From Paludibacteraceae bacterium (GTDB lineage Bacteria; Bacteroidota; Bacteroidia; Bacteroidales; Paludibacteraceae), in assembly GCA_905234685.1 (NCBI GenBank), contig CAJOIR010000015.1:1-52734 (forward strand): DNA of 52,734 bases, in the 5' to 3' direction. Below the pieces are notes generated by a model, which was not told the DNA's origin, ran no database searches, and saw only the letters and a program-made list of their open reading frames with translations. Position 1 is the first letter of the stretch. Each line of letters begins with the position of its first letter. The position numbers and the translations under genes were made by a program. Below, in pieces: positions 1 through 9,281 of the stretch.

Positions 1-2586
1 GGTGTCAAGAGTGTTGAACTCGTGACCTGCGCCCCACTGACCGTCGGTTATCTTAACCTCCCACTGGCCTGCGGGTACATCAGGGAATACTATTTTGCCG
101 TCGGTGATTACAAACTCTTCCTTCACCTCCCAGCCTGTCATGTTACCGACAAGATAATACTTCTTTGTAACAACAGTGGTATCGCCGATTAGGGTCGCCT
201 CCATGCCAAGAGTATGAGCAGCAATGTTTGCCGTGAAGAGGACACGGTATTCGCCTGACTTATCGAAGTAGTATTCATTATCACCTGATGCAGGCAATTC
301 ATATACACCCCATACATGGTCAGCTGTAAGTTTATATTTATATGTACCAGCCTCAGCAATTCTAACAGACTCCAACAGATATGTGTAAACCGAGTCGTCT
401 TGACGAGTCATCTCAAGTGCGGCATTGATATCCCACTGCCATGGCAGGAAATCACCCACGATGGAGTAAACATGCCTTACAGGAATCGGAGCACCAGTCT
501 TCACAAGGCGCACTTCTGCCGAGTCGGCAGCAACATTATACAAGTAAGTAACAGTATATACCGCTGCTTCTGCCACATAATACGTAGCATTGCCGTTGTC
601 CGAGAAATTAGGATAAACCTCCTCATCCCATGAGTGATTCATCACAATCTTGTAGCTAATCGTGAAACCAGCCTCAATGTTAACATTGGGCACAACAAGA
701 GTGTATATGCCGTCAACAAGCTGCATGTCATTTGCGGTGGTATTGATATCCCAATTGTCGCCGTTCACGCAGTTACCCACGACACTATATACAGCATCGG
801 TTTGAGTGGTATCCTGAGGTTGCCACTTGGCAATAACTTTCACTGAAAGCATGGTGTCAGGCACGCTGTAACGGAACTGCACGGTGTCACCCAACTCGGC
901 GTATCCGCTACCATCGATATCAGCAACAGCAAACCACTTGGCACCGGCATCATCGGGAGCGGTGTTGATATTAGCACCTATACCACCCCACTGACCTACT
1001 GTGAAGTGAGTCTCTGAATCTTGCGCCTCCATCTTAACCCATGACCAGTCCTCATCTTTACCTGTGCCCCACGGGTGCTTGATATAGTAGTCTTGTACTA
1101 CCGGTGTCTCAGCACCAAGTTTGACAGCCACAGCCTCGGCAGTGGTAGCACCTATCACATAGGTGAAAGTCACTTTATACGCAGCCTTCTCCAATATTCT
1201 CAGTATGAGGTTACGCGGTTCGCCACCTTCATCCTGAGGAATCCAGTCAGCAGCGTTCCTGCCGCCGTTTTTCGTAATCTTATACCAGTATTCACCCCGC
1301 TCAAGTACAACAGAGTCAAGCACAAGCACTGCTGTGTCATCTGTGACTGTCATAGTGTTAGCCACTGCTGTCGGATCCCAGTCATAGCCGAGCAAAGCAA
1401 TGTCACCAGCAACGATATATACATCAGCAGGCGGAGCGTATTCACCCGTCTTTACAGCCTTGGCACCTACCTCCTTGGAAGAAATGTCAAAGGTGATGGT
1501 TACTTCATATTCGCCGTTTTCAGGAACAGTCAAAACATAATTGCTTGCAGGATAGTTCTCATCCCATGAGTGATTGACTACAATCTTGAACTCATAAACG
1601 CCTTTAGCAAGTTTCAGGCCCTCATAAACTTTGGTGGCAACGCCTTCAGAAACTGCCATGTCGTTGAGAGTGTCAGTAACATCCCATGTTGAGCCTGTAA
1701 GTTCAGCAACGCCAGCCACAGTATAGGTATCGCCAGCCGGAGCAGGTGTTGCTTTTTCAACTTTCTTGTACAGTTGGATAGCCTTCTGACCTGTTTTATA
1801 ATAGCGGAAACGCTCGTTAGTATCGCCTGTACCGCTATTGTATCTCAGAGTCATGATACCTCCGGAAGTAGAGACAGTAATTACAGCATTGCCACTTTCA
1901 TCAATAGATACTGCATTCTTATATGCAGCAGAAACCGTCTCCGATTGTTTGAGTCCGTTACCATAAGAGGTGATACCGATGTAGTAGCCGGAGGCACTCT
2001 TGATTGTGCTGTCAGCAGGGTTGATAGAGAACACTGCAGCATCCGTTGATGCATTAGATTCAATAACTCCGCTTTCGATAGTTACCGGAATGTTGTTTCG
2101 TCCTGCATCAAGGGTTGTCAGTGCACCATTGAAAGCGACACTTGTCCCTTCAAACACAATCAGATACTCTCCCTTGGCAAGGCCGGAAGCAGAAGTTACT
2201 TTTACGAACTCATACTCACTGCCGGAAGATGTTGTTGAAGGGCAATCAATCACCTTGTAATCGCCACCTGCGCCGAAAACATCAAAGCAAGTTGACTCGG
2301 TGATATTCCCGATGTCATTTGTCTGCACACCTCCGCCAAAATCGTTGAAGATGATGTTGACATTCTTTACTTCATCAGCAAACGTGTAACTGTACATTCC
2401 ATCAGCGTCCTTGGTCAGTTCCTGACCAGGCCACGAGGAGAACAAGTTACCGCTGTCTGTCCACGCCCACAAGCCTACTTTAGCCCATGAAGCCGTGTTG
2501 TACATTCTGACTGTAATAGCCGAATTAGCGGTCATTACAAACACCGAGAGCAATACACTCAGTGCGAATAAGAATTTCTTCTTCAT
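1..2586 (-). CDS. Secreted multi-domain starch-binding protein, C-terminus cut by window edge
   Basis: The frame is open from the ATG at 2586 to base 1 (862 codons, no stop), so the C-terminus lies outside the window. The N-terminus is a signal peptide (MKKKFLFALSVLLSVF...ANS) with no lipobox Cys. Residues about 25-85 resemble a CBM26-type starch-binding module (AKVGLWAWTD, SWPGQELTKD). Residues about 105-275 match a lectin-like domain common in Bacteroidales secreted proteins (KGEYLIVFEGTSVAFNGAL ... KAIQLYKK). From about 285 onward there are five or six units starting Y-x-V-x-G and carrying WD and HSWDE motifs, like the X25/SusE-SusF-type modules of amylopullulanases. It lies 52 bp downstream of the amylase gene and probably shares its transcript. 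Role inferred: surface or secreted starch binding. It is not a classical SusE/F because no lipid-attachment Cys is visible. A T9SS sorting domain may exist in the unseen end. Confidence 0.85.
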   Translation of the reverse strand, partial: MKKKFLFALSVLLSVFVMTANSAITVRMYNTASWAKVGLWAWTDSGNLFSSWPGQELTKDADGMYSYTFADEVKNVNIIFNDFGGGVQTNDIGNITESTCFDVFGAGGDYKVIDCPSTTSSGSEYEFVKVTSASGLAKGEYLIVFEGTSVAFNGALTTLDAGRNNIPVTIESGVIESNASTDAAVFSINPADSTIKSASGYYIGITSYGNGLKQSETVSAAYKNAVSIDESGNAVITVSTSGGIMTLRYNSGTGDTNERFRYYKTGQKAIQLYKKVEKATPAPAGDTYTVAGVAELTGSTWDVTDTLNDMAVSEGVATKVYEGLKLAKGVYEFKIVVNHSWDENYPASNYVLTVPENGEYEVTITFDISSKEVGAKAVKTGEYAPPADVYIVAGDIALLGYDWDPTAVANTMTVTDDTAVLVLDSVVLERGEYWYKITKNGGRNAADWIPQDEGGEPRNLILRILEKAAYKVTFTYVIGATTAEAVAVKLGAETPVVQDYYIKHPWGTGKDEDWSWVKMEAQDSETHFTVGQWGGIGANINTAPDDAGAKWFAVADIDGSGYAELGDTVQFRYSVPDTMLSVKVIAKWQPQDTTQTDAVYSVVGNCVNGDNWDINTTANDMQLVDGIYTLVVPNVNIEAGFTISYKIVMNHSWDEEVYPNFSDNGNATYYVAEAAVYTVTYLYNVAADSAEVRLVKTGAPIPVRHVYSIVGDFLPWQWDINAALEMTRQDDSVYTYLLESVRIAEAGTYKYKLTADHVWGVYELPASGDNEYYFDKSGEYRVLFTANIAAHTLGMEATLIGDTTVVTKKYYLVGNMTGWEVKEEFVITDGKIVFPDVPAGQWEVKITDGQWGAGHEFNTLDT

Positions 2587-2638
2587 GATAAAATGATTTA
2601 AATTGATTGAATTATATATTTGGATTTATCTAATCAGA

Positions 2639-5479
2639 CTATTCTTTTATAAAGAGGGTCGTATTCTGTTTACCGTCTTTCATGTGCAAGTTAAGCAGAT
2701 ACATACCGTCAGGCATGCCTTCTACATTCAGTTCACGCACGTTGCCCTGTTCTACTCTCTGGCACTGACCCGTGATGGTATATACGTATGCTGCAGATAC
2801 CGTCTCTTGGGTTTCAATATGCAGAGTAGAGTGAACAGGGTTGGGATAAAGTTTCACAGAAGCAGGTTTTGCCTGAATATCATCCACAGCCGCATCAACG
2901 GGTTTTGCGCAATCAGGTTGCAGTTTCTCTGCTCCTACTGACCATGAGTAACAAACATTCTCATCAGTCCAGAGGTCAGAAGTCTGGCATTCGTTGCTGC
3001 CGCAGTTGAAGATGAACTTCACGTCCTTCACCGAAGCATCGAACTGATACATGTAGTAACCGTTCTCATCTGTGTCTGTCATTTCCACACCCGGCCAAGT
3101 TTTGAATGTTGTTTTGACTGCATCGCCGCCTTCCCATGCCCAAAGGCACACTTTCTTCCAGCTTAACGGTTTATAGAACTTAACCACAATAGGAGTCGTC
3201 TGAGGTTCTTTGTAAGTGAAAGTATAAGTCTGCACGGCGGTCTTGCTTGAGCCGCATACTGCCATCACCTTAAGTGTGGTTGTCGCTTTGAAGTTGAGCG
3301 TAGTGCCACTGAGTTTGCTTGACGCAGTAGTGGGCTCTGAGCCATCGGTGGTATAATAAACAGAAGGAGTGCCTGAAAGCGCCACGGCTTTGACTGTGAC
3401 ATCAATACCATTGGTCTTGTCTTTGAAGACAGATGAACCCGGTGACACTGTGAGGACAAGGTCGCCTGTACTGCCAGAAGCTGCCTTGTAATATACGGCA
3501 TAGCCTGTACCCTTGACAGCAAGTTTATAGTCAGAGCCGATAGTCTGGCTCACACGGTTACCGAGCAGGAGGATGAGCGAGCCACCGTTCTTGCCTGTCA
3601 CAACAGCCTTATAGCCGCTTGCGTCAGCCTCATCGTCAACAGCAGATTCACTATGCACTTGTGCTGCATGACGAGCCATAACCATCTTGCCTATCTCTGT
3701 CTTGTACTTGTACCAATGCGGGTAGAACACGCAAGGAATACCGGGCATACAGAGTATATATGCGTTGGCTTGAAGCAGTTTGTCCTTGTTCGCGGCCTTC
3801 ATACTTTGGTCTTTGCCAATAAATTCATTCACATCACGCTCGAAAGTGTCGTGACTGTCAACAAAGGTGACGGCATACTTACCCATTCCAATGCCAGGGA
3901 GACCTGCGCCTTTCAATGTCGAATAGTTGCCCCCTGCAATACCCTTCTTCGAGTTGTCAGGGTCGTTGATAGCAGTATATTTGGTGGCGAAGTCAAAGGT
4001 CAAAGTGTTGTTGCCAGCATCGCCTATCCTGCTCTTCAGGGTCTGCGGATTGCCATCCCAATACTCCATCACTGAGAAGTAGGCGCCAGAAGCCTTGTTA
4101 TAGTCGTTGATATGCGAGTTGTGAAAACCCTTGCAATAGTCATAGCGCCAACCATCGTAGCCTATCTCATCGTACATCCACTTCAGGTATGCCTTGAACA
4201 TGTTCTGCACTGCTGCATTCTTATGATCCCAGTCGCGGGCAGCAGCATAGTTGGCATCGCCGCCATATCCGTCATCATAATCACCCGTTGCCTTACCTTT
4301 GCATGCGCCCGAACTTGAAGAGTTGACCTCGTCAGTCTTGCAGATCCATGCTGCGGTAGGTGTGAAAGCACCATACTTGCCGAAATCCATTGTGTAGTAG
4401 TCACACCATGTTGACTTGTTGGCAGCATGGTTGATTACGATGTCAGCCACCACTTTGGTCTTTTGAGGAGAGGAGTGCATAGCAGTAATGAACTTCTCCA
4501 ACTCAGTGCGGCTACCCCAGTCACTGTTCTGGTTGTTGTATTGCGAAGGGTGATAGCCTGTGCCACCGCTCGACTTTGACGATGGAGGGAGCCAGATGAG
4601 GTCGAAATATGCACCAAACTCCGATGCCTGAGAGTTCAGCGCCTCCCACTTGGTGTTTGGAAAACTGCCTGCATTGGTGTATTTCTGATTCTTGTATGAG
4701 TCGTAGAAGAACGCCTGAAGCATGATATCCGTTGACTGAGAAGGCACTGCCGAAGCATAGTGCGATCTGGTAGGCACAACGGCGTCGCTGCCGCCTTTGG
4801 CATTGATGCATACATTAGTACCGTCGAAAGAGAAGGTTACCTCAGTGTCTTTTGCAAGTTCAAACACTATGTTACCGTCATCATCGCTTGAAGGCGACAC
4901 ATTGGTGCAGTCGGCGCCTACAGAAGAGGCTCCCCAGAAACCGCCAGGATTCCATGTACCATTTGTTATCTTGCACTTATACGTTCCTGCCTTGAGGTTA
5001 AGCACCAGTTTGCCGTCAGTCAACTTGGCAGCCTGAGCATTCCAGGCAGGACCTCCCGTCCAAGTGCCGTCACCAGTAAGATAGTAGCCGTCAGGTGTTT
5101 CCGACGAGCCTTGCCATGAGCCTGGAGACTTGCCACCGAGATTACCCCAACCAGTAATAGAATAGATACCCTCCTGCCACATCAGGTCTTCGGTCTGATT
5201 CCACATCACATCTTCATCCCACCCCGGAGCGGTGGCGCTACCGTTGATACGCACAAAGACGATATTGTTTGATGCATCGCTGATTTCTGTCACGTAGCAG
5301 TCCTCGTCAGCATCTTTGGTCATAAAAGCAGACCAGCTGCCTTCAGCGCCGTCAACCCAATGCCACACGGCGAACTTGGCACCTGCAGCATCCCACACAC
5401 CGGGATTAAGTTTAACAGATTTTGCACCTGCCGCCCATGCACACAGCAAGGCAGCAATGATGAGAAATGTTTTTTTCAT
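2639..5479 (-). CDS. Secreted GH13 alpha-amylase with starch-binding modules and T9SS sorting domain
   Basis: This 946-residue protein hydrolyses alpha-1,4-glucan outside the cell. It has a signal peptide (1-19), an N-terminal starch-binding-like region (about 20-125) and an X25-like module (about 130-230). The GH13 catalytic domain spans about 250-625. Visible motifs are DIVINH (346-351), GWRYDYCKG with the nucleophile Asp447, SVMEYWD with the acid/base Glu472, and FVDSHDT with the third acid Asp544. A chitobiase C-terminal/FN3-like domain follows (about 670-755), then a CBM26-like module (about 765-850) related to the one opening the downstream gene. Residues 875-946 form a type A T9SS C-terminal sorting domain (VKLYPNPV ... 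YLLNLHMKDGKQ). Export through the T9SS encoded at 32942-38827 is therefore expected. The start is the ATG directly before the signal peptide. It is the first gene of a two-gene unit. Confidence 0.95.
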   Translation of the reverse strand: MKKTFLIIAALLCAWAAGAKSVKLNPGVWDAAGAKFAVWHWVDGAEGSWSAFMTKDADEDCYVTEISDASNNIVFVRINGSATAPGWDEDVMWNQTEDLMWQEGIYSITGWGNLGGKSPGSWQGSSETPDGYYLTGDGTWTGGPAWNAQAAKLTDGKLVLNLKAGTYKCKITNGTWNPGGFWGASSVGADCTNVSPSSDDDGNIVFELAKDTEVTFSFDGTNVCINAKGGSDAVVPTRSHYASAVPSQSTDIMLQAFFYDSYKNQKYTNAGSFPNTKWEALNSQASEFGAYFDLIWLPPSSKSSGGTGYHPSQYNNQNSDWGSRTELEKFITAMHSSPQKTKVVADIVINHAANKSTWCDYYTMDFGKYGAFTPTAAWICKTDEVNSSSSGACKGKATGDYDDGYGGDANYAAARDWDHKNAAVQNMFKAYLKWMYDEIGYDGWRYDYCKGFHNSHINDYNKASGAYFSVMEYWDGNPQTLKSRIGDAGNNTLTFDFATKYTAINDPDNSKKGIAGGNYSTLKGAGLPGIGMGKYAVTFVDSHDTFERDVNEFIGKDQSMKAANKDKLLQANAYILCMPGIPCVFYPHWYKYKTEIGKMVMARHAAQVHSESAVDDEADASGYKAVVTGKNGGSLILLLGNRVSQTIGSDYKLAVKGTGYAVYYKAASGSTGDLVLTVSPGSSVFKDKTNGIDVTVKAVALSGTPSVYYTTDGSEPTTASSKLSGTTLNFKATTTLKVMAVCGSSKTAVQTYTFTYKEPQTTPIVVKFYKPLSWKKVCLWAWEGGDAVKTTFKTWPGVEMTDTDENGYYMYQFDASVKDVKFIFNCGSNECQTSDLWTDENVCYSWSVGAEKLQPDCAKPVDAAVDDIQAKPASVKLYPNPVHSTLHIETQETVSAAYVYTITGQCQRVEQGNVRELNVEGMPDGMYLLNLHMKDGKQNTTLFIKE

Positions 5480-5543
5480 GATATTTAAGTCTTTAAGTTA
5501 TCCGTCAACTATGTATTAATATAATTAATACATTTCGTGACTG

Positions 5544-5575
5544 CAAAGATACAAAAGATAACGAAAAGAAGCAAG
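5544..5575 (-). promoter_or_regulatory. Bacteroidetes-type promoter of the amylase gene
   Basis: On the minus strand a -33 box CTTG (5575-5572) is followed after exactly 20 nt by TATCTTTG (5551-5544), one mismatch from the TTTG-N19-21-TAnnTTTG consensus. It leaves a leader of roughly 60 nt before the amylase ATG at 5479. Confidence 0.65.
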
Positions 5576-5617
5576 AAAAAAGTGAAAATAATTAATATCT
5601 CACTTCAGACTTGCTAC

Positions 5618-5646
5618 AAAAAACACTATACGATCACTATATGATC
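5618..5646 (-). terminator. Weak candidate terminator after trmO
   Basis: The perfect inverted repeat GATCA/TGATC with a 5-nt loop (5632-5646) is followed, on the minus strand, by six T residues (5623-5618) about 8 nt away. The stem is short and AT-rich, so this is tentative. It would end the long rnf transcript before the amylase promoter. Confidence 0.3.
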
Positions 5647-5676
5647 AACGGAACATGAAAGGATAGTGATAGGCGG

Positions 5677-6339
5677 TTATAGTCTTGTTACAGAGTGAAC
5701 CTGCAGAGTTTTGTCCGTGACAGAGAATATGATGTTATAACCTCCATAACTGAGACCATATTCAGTTTCGCCGTCTTGCTTGTATGCCGGTCTGGGGTCT
5801 TCGCAGAGAATCTCTGTCAACTCCTTAACCAAGGCGGGCGAAAGTCCTTTTTTTGTTCCTTTTGCCCACACCACCTTCAGTTTGTAGGAGTCGTCAACCG
5901 CAAAACCACTGGTTGCATCAGCGTGAATGTCGGTGTATGGCAAGTAGGGTTTTATATCGAATATCGGTGTACCATCCATCAGATCAGCGCCACTGACTAC
6001 AAGAACACAACCTTCATCTTGAGTCTTCTCCACACGCTCCAACTTTACAGAAGACAGACCGAGACCATTAGGCCGGAAAGGAGAGCGAGTGGCAAACACT
6101 CCTATGTGAGTATTCCCGCCTAACCGTGGAGGTCTGACAGTCGGAGACCATCCTTCGTTTTCTGAAAATCCCCAGATAAGCCAAAGATGTGACCATTGTT
6201 CTATGCCGCGCAAAGCCTCCTGAATACGATATTCCGGTTCAAACACGATACGTGTCAACACAGAAGGGGCACACCCCGACTGACGAGGTATGCCGAACTT
6301 CTGTGTAAAGCCGTTATGTGCTACAGCTATGACTTTCAT
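5677..6339 (-). CDS. trmO: tRNA (t6A37) N6-methyltransferase TrmO (TsaA family)
   Basis: The product matches the TsaA/YaeB family, which uses SAM to N6-methylate t6A37 in certain tRNAs. Visible hallmarks are an N-terminal strand VIAVAHNGF, the KFGIPRQSG segment, WSHLWLIWGF, and the strongly conserved PTVRPPRLGGN and ATRSPFRPNGLGLS motifs. Length (about 220 residues) fits the family. The frame opens further upstream at 6375, but the ATG at 6339 (MKVIAVAHNG) matches the usual start and leaves a 72-bp gap after rnfA. It is the last gene of the rnf-containing run. The link to Rnf is probably only transcriptional. Confidence 0.92.
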   Translation of the reverse strand: MKVIAVAHNGFTQKFGIPRQSGCAPSVLTRIVFEPEYRIQEALRGIEQWSHLWLIWGFSENEGWSPTVRPPRLGGNTHIGVFATRSPFRPNGLGLSSVKLERVEKTQDEGCVLVVSGADLMDGTPIFDIKPYLPYTDIHADATSGFAVDDSYKLKVVWAKGTKKGLSPALVKELTEILCEDPRPAYKQDGETEYGLSYGGYNIIFSVTDKTLQVHSVTRL

Positions 6340-6411
6340 TTCATAATAAGAGTACAGACCATTCACTACGTTCATTGACAGAATACTGATCAGTAAGCGA
6401 AGCGGTCTTTT

Positions 6412-7011
6412 CTACACTACTCCGCTGAAGCCCATAAATGCCATAGCAAGAAGACCTGCGGTGAGAAGTGCTATAGGAGTACCCTCCATTGCCTTGGGCA
6501 CTTTGTTCATTGCCAATTGCTCACGAATACCCGCAAAGAGGATAAGAGCAATAGCAAAGCCTATGGCAGTTGCGAAGGCAAACACCGTGCCTTGTAACAA
6601 GTTAGCCTCAGCACCAGGCACTTTGCCTGCCCATGTGCCGTCAGCAACCAGAATAGCAACACCGAGGATGCAGCAGTTGGTGGTTATTAGCGGCAGGAAC
6701 ACGCCAAGAGCCTGATAAAGACTCGGAGAGATTTTCTTAAGCACAATCTCTATCATCTGCACCAAAGCGGCGATGACAAGGATGAAAAGAATAGTCTGCA
6801 GGAACTCCAAGCCAAAGGCTGCAAGCACATACTTCTGCAACAAGTAAGTGACTATTGTAGCAAGAGTGAGCACAAATGTCACAGCTGCACCCATACCTGC
6901 CGCAGTGTCGATTTTCTTACTTACTCCCAAGAACGGGCATATACCGAGGAATTGGGAGAACACGATATTGTTGACAAATATCGCACTGATTATAATTAAC
7001 AGATATACCAT
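6412..7011 (-). CDS. rnfA: Ion-translocating electron transport complex subunit RnfA
   Basis: RnfA is one of two homologous six-helix inner-membrane subunits of the Rnf complex, which couples ferredoxin:NAD+ electron transfer to Na+ or H+ translocation. The 199-residue protein is hydrophobic throughout. It shows the family N-terminus (IFVNNIVFSQFLGICPFLGV) and the second conserved segment LITTNCCILGVAI. Cys25 and the Cys of TTNCC correspond to positions reported to help hold a membrane-embedded iron-sulfur cluster shared with RnfE. It follows rnfE by 34 bp and is the last Rnf subunit gene, with trmO downstream. Confidence 0.97.
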   Translation of the reverse strand: MVYLLIIISAIFVNNIVFSQFLGICPFLGVSKKIDTAAGMGAAVTFVLTLATIVTYLLQKYVLAAFGLEFLQTILFILVIAALVQMIEIVLKKISPSLYQALGVFLPLITTNCCILGVAILVADGTWAGKVPGAEANLLQGTVFAFATAIGFAIALILFAGIREQLAMNKVPKAMEGTPIALLTAGLLAMAFMGFSGVV

Positions 7012-7045
7012 AATTATTTCAATTTAGTCATTTACAATTCACTAA

Positions 7046-7642
7046 TTATTGCTTGCGTAATTTGTTTACTGCTGCCATAAGATAGGCGAGTGCGATGAAA
7101 GCTCCCGGAGCAAGGACGAAAATGAGCATGCCGTAATACTCAGGGAACACCTTGAGTCCAAAGCACATACCTGAACCGAGCAGTTCGCGGATAGCACCAA
7201 GCATAGTGAGTGCAAGAGTGAATCCGAGACCCATGCCCAGCCCGTCAAGAGCAGACAAACCGACATTATTCTTAGCTGCGAATGCCTCAGCACGACCAAG
7301 CACAATACAGTTAACCACTATCAGCGGAATGAACAGACCGAGAGTCTCATATATGGCGGGCACGTACGCCTGCATCAGCAGTTGCACCATAGTAACGAAA
7401 GATGCAATAACCACTATATAAGCAGGAATGTGCACCTTGTCAGGAATGAGGTTGCGGATAAGAGAGATGACCACATTGGAGCACACAAGCACAAAAAGTG
7501 TGGCAAGACCCATTGACATACCGTTGATAGCGGAGGTGGTAGTGGCGAGTGTAGGACACATGCCGAGTACCAGTACAAAGGTAGGGTTCTCGCGAAGGAG
7601 ACCGTTAACAAGTGTTTTCAGCGGCTTATTCATGACTTTCAT
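7046..7642 (-). CDS. rnfE: Ion-translocating electron transport complex subunit RnfE
   Basis: RnfE is the paralogue and partner of RnfA in the membrane core of Rnf. Its 198 residues include the family motif ENPTFVLVLGMCPTLATT near the start and VVNCIVLGRAEAFA in the middle, each with a Cys matching the presumed shared iron-sulfur site with RnfA. Six hydrophobic segments are visible. The start overlaps the rnfG stop by 17 nt. An alternative ATG three codons later (7633) would still overlap by 8 nt, so translational coupling to rnfG is likely either way. Confidence 0.97.
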   Translation of the reverse strand: MKVMNKPLKTLVNGLLRENPTFVLVLGMCPTLATTTSAINGMSMGLATLFVLVCSNVVISLIRNLIPDKVHIPAYIVVIASFVTMVQLLMQAYVPAIYETLGLFIPLIVVNCIVLGRAEAFAAKNNVGLSALDGLGMGLGFTLALTMLGAIRELLGSGMCFGLKVFPEYYGMLIFVLAPGAFIALAYLMAAVNKLRKQ

Positions 7643-8294
7643 TATTTACAGGTTCAACATCATCCGGATATACTTCATGCAATTCCGCATTCTCCGAGAG
7701 AGCGGTAGCCGAAGTTTGTGCATCCACGGGTTTCTTCATATAAGCATCGTAAGCCCCCTGCACGGCTTTGAGGAAAGCACGTGAGGAGATAGTGGCAGCA
7801 GTAATGGCATCAATGTCGCCACCGCCGTCTCCTTTCGACACATTAAAATTGCATGAATCAGGATTTCTGCCTATAACAGACTGGTGGTTCTTGTCTGTCT
7901 TGAACCATGTAACCATATGGTCTCCAAGTCCCGGAGTCTCCTGGTGCTCAAGCACTTCATAGTTGACAATATTGCCTTCATTGTCGAAGCCTACCATCAA
8001 CTTGAATGCGCCACCAAAGCCATTCTCTTGTGTCTGCACAGCAGCACCAACAAGAGAATCTGCCACATAGGCTTTATAAATAGTCAATCCATCCACATCT
8101 TGTGCCTCTGCTATCTCAATTCCCTCTATCTGCGGGAGGACAGAAGTGATGGCTTTTTGCTGTTTCTCGGCTTTCTGCTTCTGAATAGGCTCCTCTGTGA
8201 TTACATACAAGCCTCCGAGCAAAGCCGCCGCTGCCAAGGTCACTATTGTGAGTGACAGCGCCATATTGAGTAAGTTGGATTCTAATCGTTTCAT
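7626..8294 (-). CDS. rnfG: Ion-translocating electron transport complex subunit RnfG (covalent FMN)
   Basis: RnfG is the periplasmic flavoprotein subunit anchored by one N-terminal helix (about residues 10-33: MALSLTIVTLAAAALLGGLY). The FMN_bind domain covers roughly 85-185. Its flavinylation segment reads DIDAITAATISSRAF, with TAAT (165-168) in place of the usual S/T-G-A-T. Thr168 is the expected attachment residue for FMN via a phosphoester bond. The Gly-to-Ala change within the motif is worth noting, but the rest of the segment is typical. The start codon overlaps the rnfD stop by four bases (ATGA). The C-terminal 30 residues are a family-variable acidic tail. No apbE flavin transferase gene is present in this window. 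Confidence 0.96.
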   Translation of the reverse strand: MKRLESNLLNMALSLTIVTLAAAALLGGLYVITEEPIQKQKAEKQQKAITSVLPQIEGIEIAEAQDVDGLTIYKAYVADSLVGAAVQTQENGFGGAFKLMVGFDNEGNIVNYEVLEHQETPGLGDHMVTWFKTDKNHQSVIGRNPDSCNFNVSKGDGGGDIDAITAATISSRAFLKAVQGAYDAYMKKPVDAQTSATALSENAELHEVYPDDVEPVNNESHE

Positions 8295-9280
8295 TTCTTC
8301 TTCTCCCCAAATCGTTTAGGACGTATATACATGTTCAGCAGCGGAGTAACCGCATTCATAATAAGTATGGCAAACGACATACCCTCTGGGTATGCTCCCC
8401 AAGTACGGATGATAACCACAATGATACCGATGCCGATACCATATATTATCTGCCCCCACCCTGTCATAGGTGATGTCACATAATCGGTTGCCATAAATAT
8501 GGCACCCAGCATGATGCCACCAGTGAGCAGATGATACTGCGGAGCCGCAGCACCGGGTATTGTCAGATAAAGGATACCCGAGAAGACGGCAACTGTGAAT
8601 AAAATGCTTACAGGGATATGCCACGTGATAGTCTTTGTGCAAAGCAGATAAACACCGCCTATCAGCAAAGCAATAGCCGAAATTTCGCCAAAGGAGCCTC
8701 CAAGATAGCCTGCTGCCATGTGCCAGAGACTCGGAAGTTCGTCAAGCATAGAGGAATCGCCTGCCTTTATGGCGTTCTTCATAATGGCAAGCGGGGTAGC
8801 ACCTGTCTCAGCATCAACAAAAGGCATAGCACTTGCAAAGCCCAGCGGACGAGGCCAAGTGGTCATTTGCACAGGAAATGAGATAAGCAGGAACACACGA
8901 CCTACCAAAGCAGGGTTGAAGGGGTTCTGTCCCAATCCGCCAAAGGTCATTTTTCCTACACCTACAGCAACCAAAGCACCGATAACCACAATCCACAATG
9001 GCAGGTTGCTTGGCAGGTTGAATGCCAGCAGGAGACCTGTAAGAATAGCGGAGCAATCACCTATTGTCGGTTGCTGTTTAAGAATAAACTTGGCTATAAG
9101 CCATTCGAAAAGCACACATGCTACAACCGAAGTGGCACTCACAATGAGAGCACCCCACCCGAATGCGAAAAGCGAAACGCCGAATGCAGGCACAAGGGCG
9201 ATGATTACGTTGAGCATGTTACGGCGCACGCTGTCCTTTGAGTGGACATGCGGAGCCGGAGATACAATCAGTTTTGTCAT
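8291..9280 (-). CDS. rnfD: Ion-translocating electron transport complex subunit RnfD (covalent FMN)
   Basis: RnfD is a polytopic membrane subunit homologous to NqrB. The 329-residue protein opens with SPAPHVHSKDSVRRNML, standard for the family. It contains the flavinylation motif DAETGATPLA (Thr162 predicted to carry FMN) and the conserved segment MATDYVTSPMTGWG (about 263-276). Around ten hydrophobic helices are visible. About 100 bp separate its ATG from the small lipoprotein gene upstream, the largest gap inside the rnf run. That gap contains a decayed-looking in-frame tail rather than a clear promoter. Confidence 0.97.
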   Translation of the reverse strand: MTKLIVSPAPHVHSKDSVRRNMLNVIIALVPAFGVSLFAFGWGALIVSATSVVACVLFEWLIAKFILKQQPTIGDCSAILTGLLLAFNLPSNLPLWIVVIGALVAVGVGKMTFGGLGQNPFNPALVGRVFLLISFPVQMTTWPRPLGFASAMPFVDAETGATPLAIMKNAIKAGDSSMLDELPSLWHMAAGYLGGSFGEISAIALLIGGVYLLCTKTITWHIPVSILFTVAVFSGILYLTIPGAAAPQYHLLTGGIMLGAIFMATDYVTSPMTGWGQIIYGIGIGIIVVIIRTWGAYPEGMSFAILIMNAVTPLLNMYIRPKRFGEKKK

Positions 9281-9281
9281 A

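Noticed and set aside
316..2260. Several plus-strand open frames of 60-164 codons within 316-2260
   Set aside because: They lie antisense to the continuous 862-codon minus-strand gene, lack domain features and have compositions expected of reverse-complement shadows.
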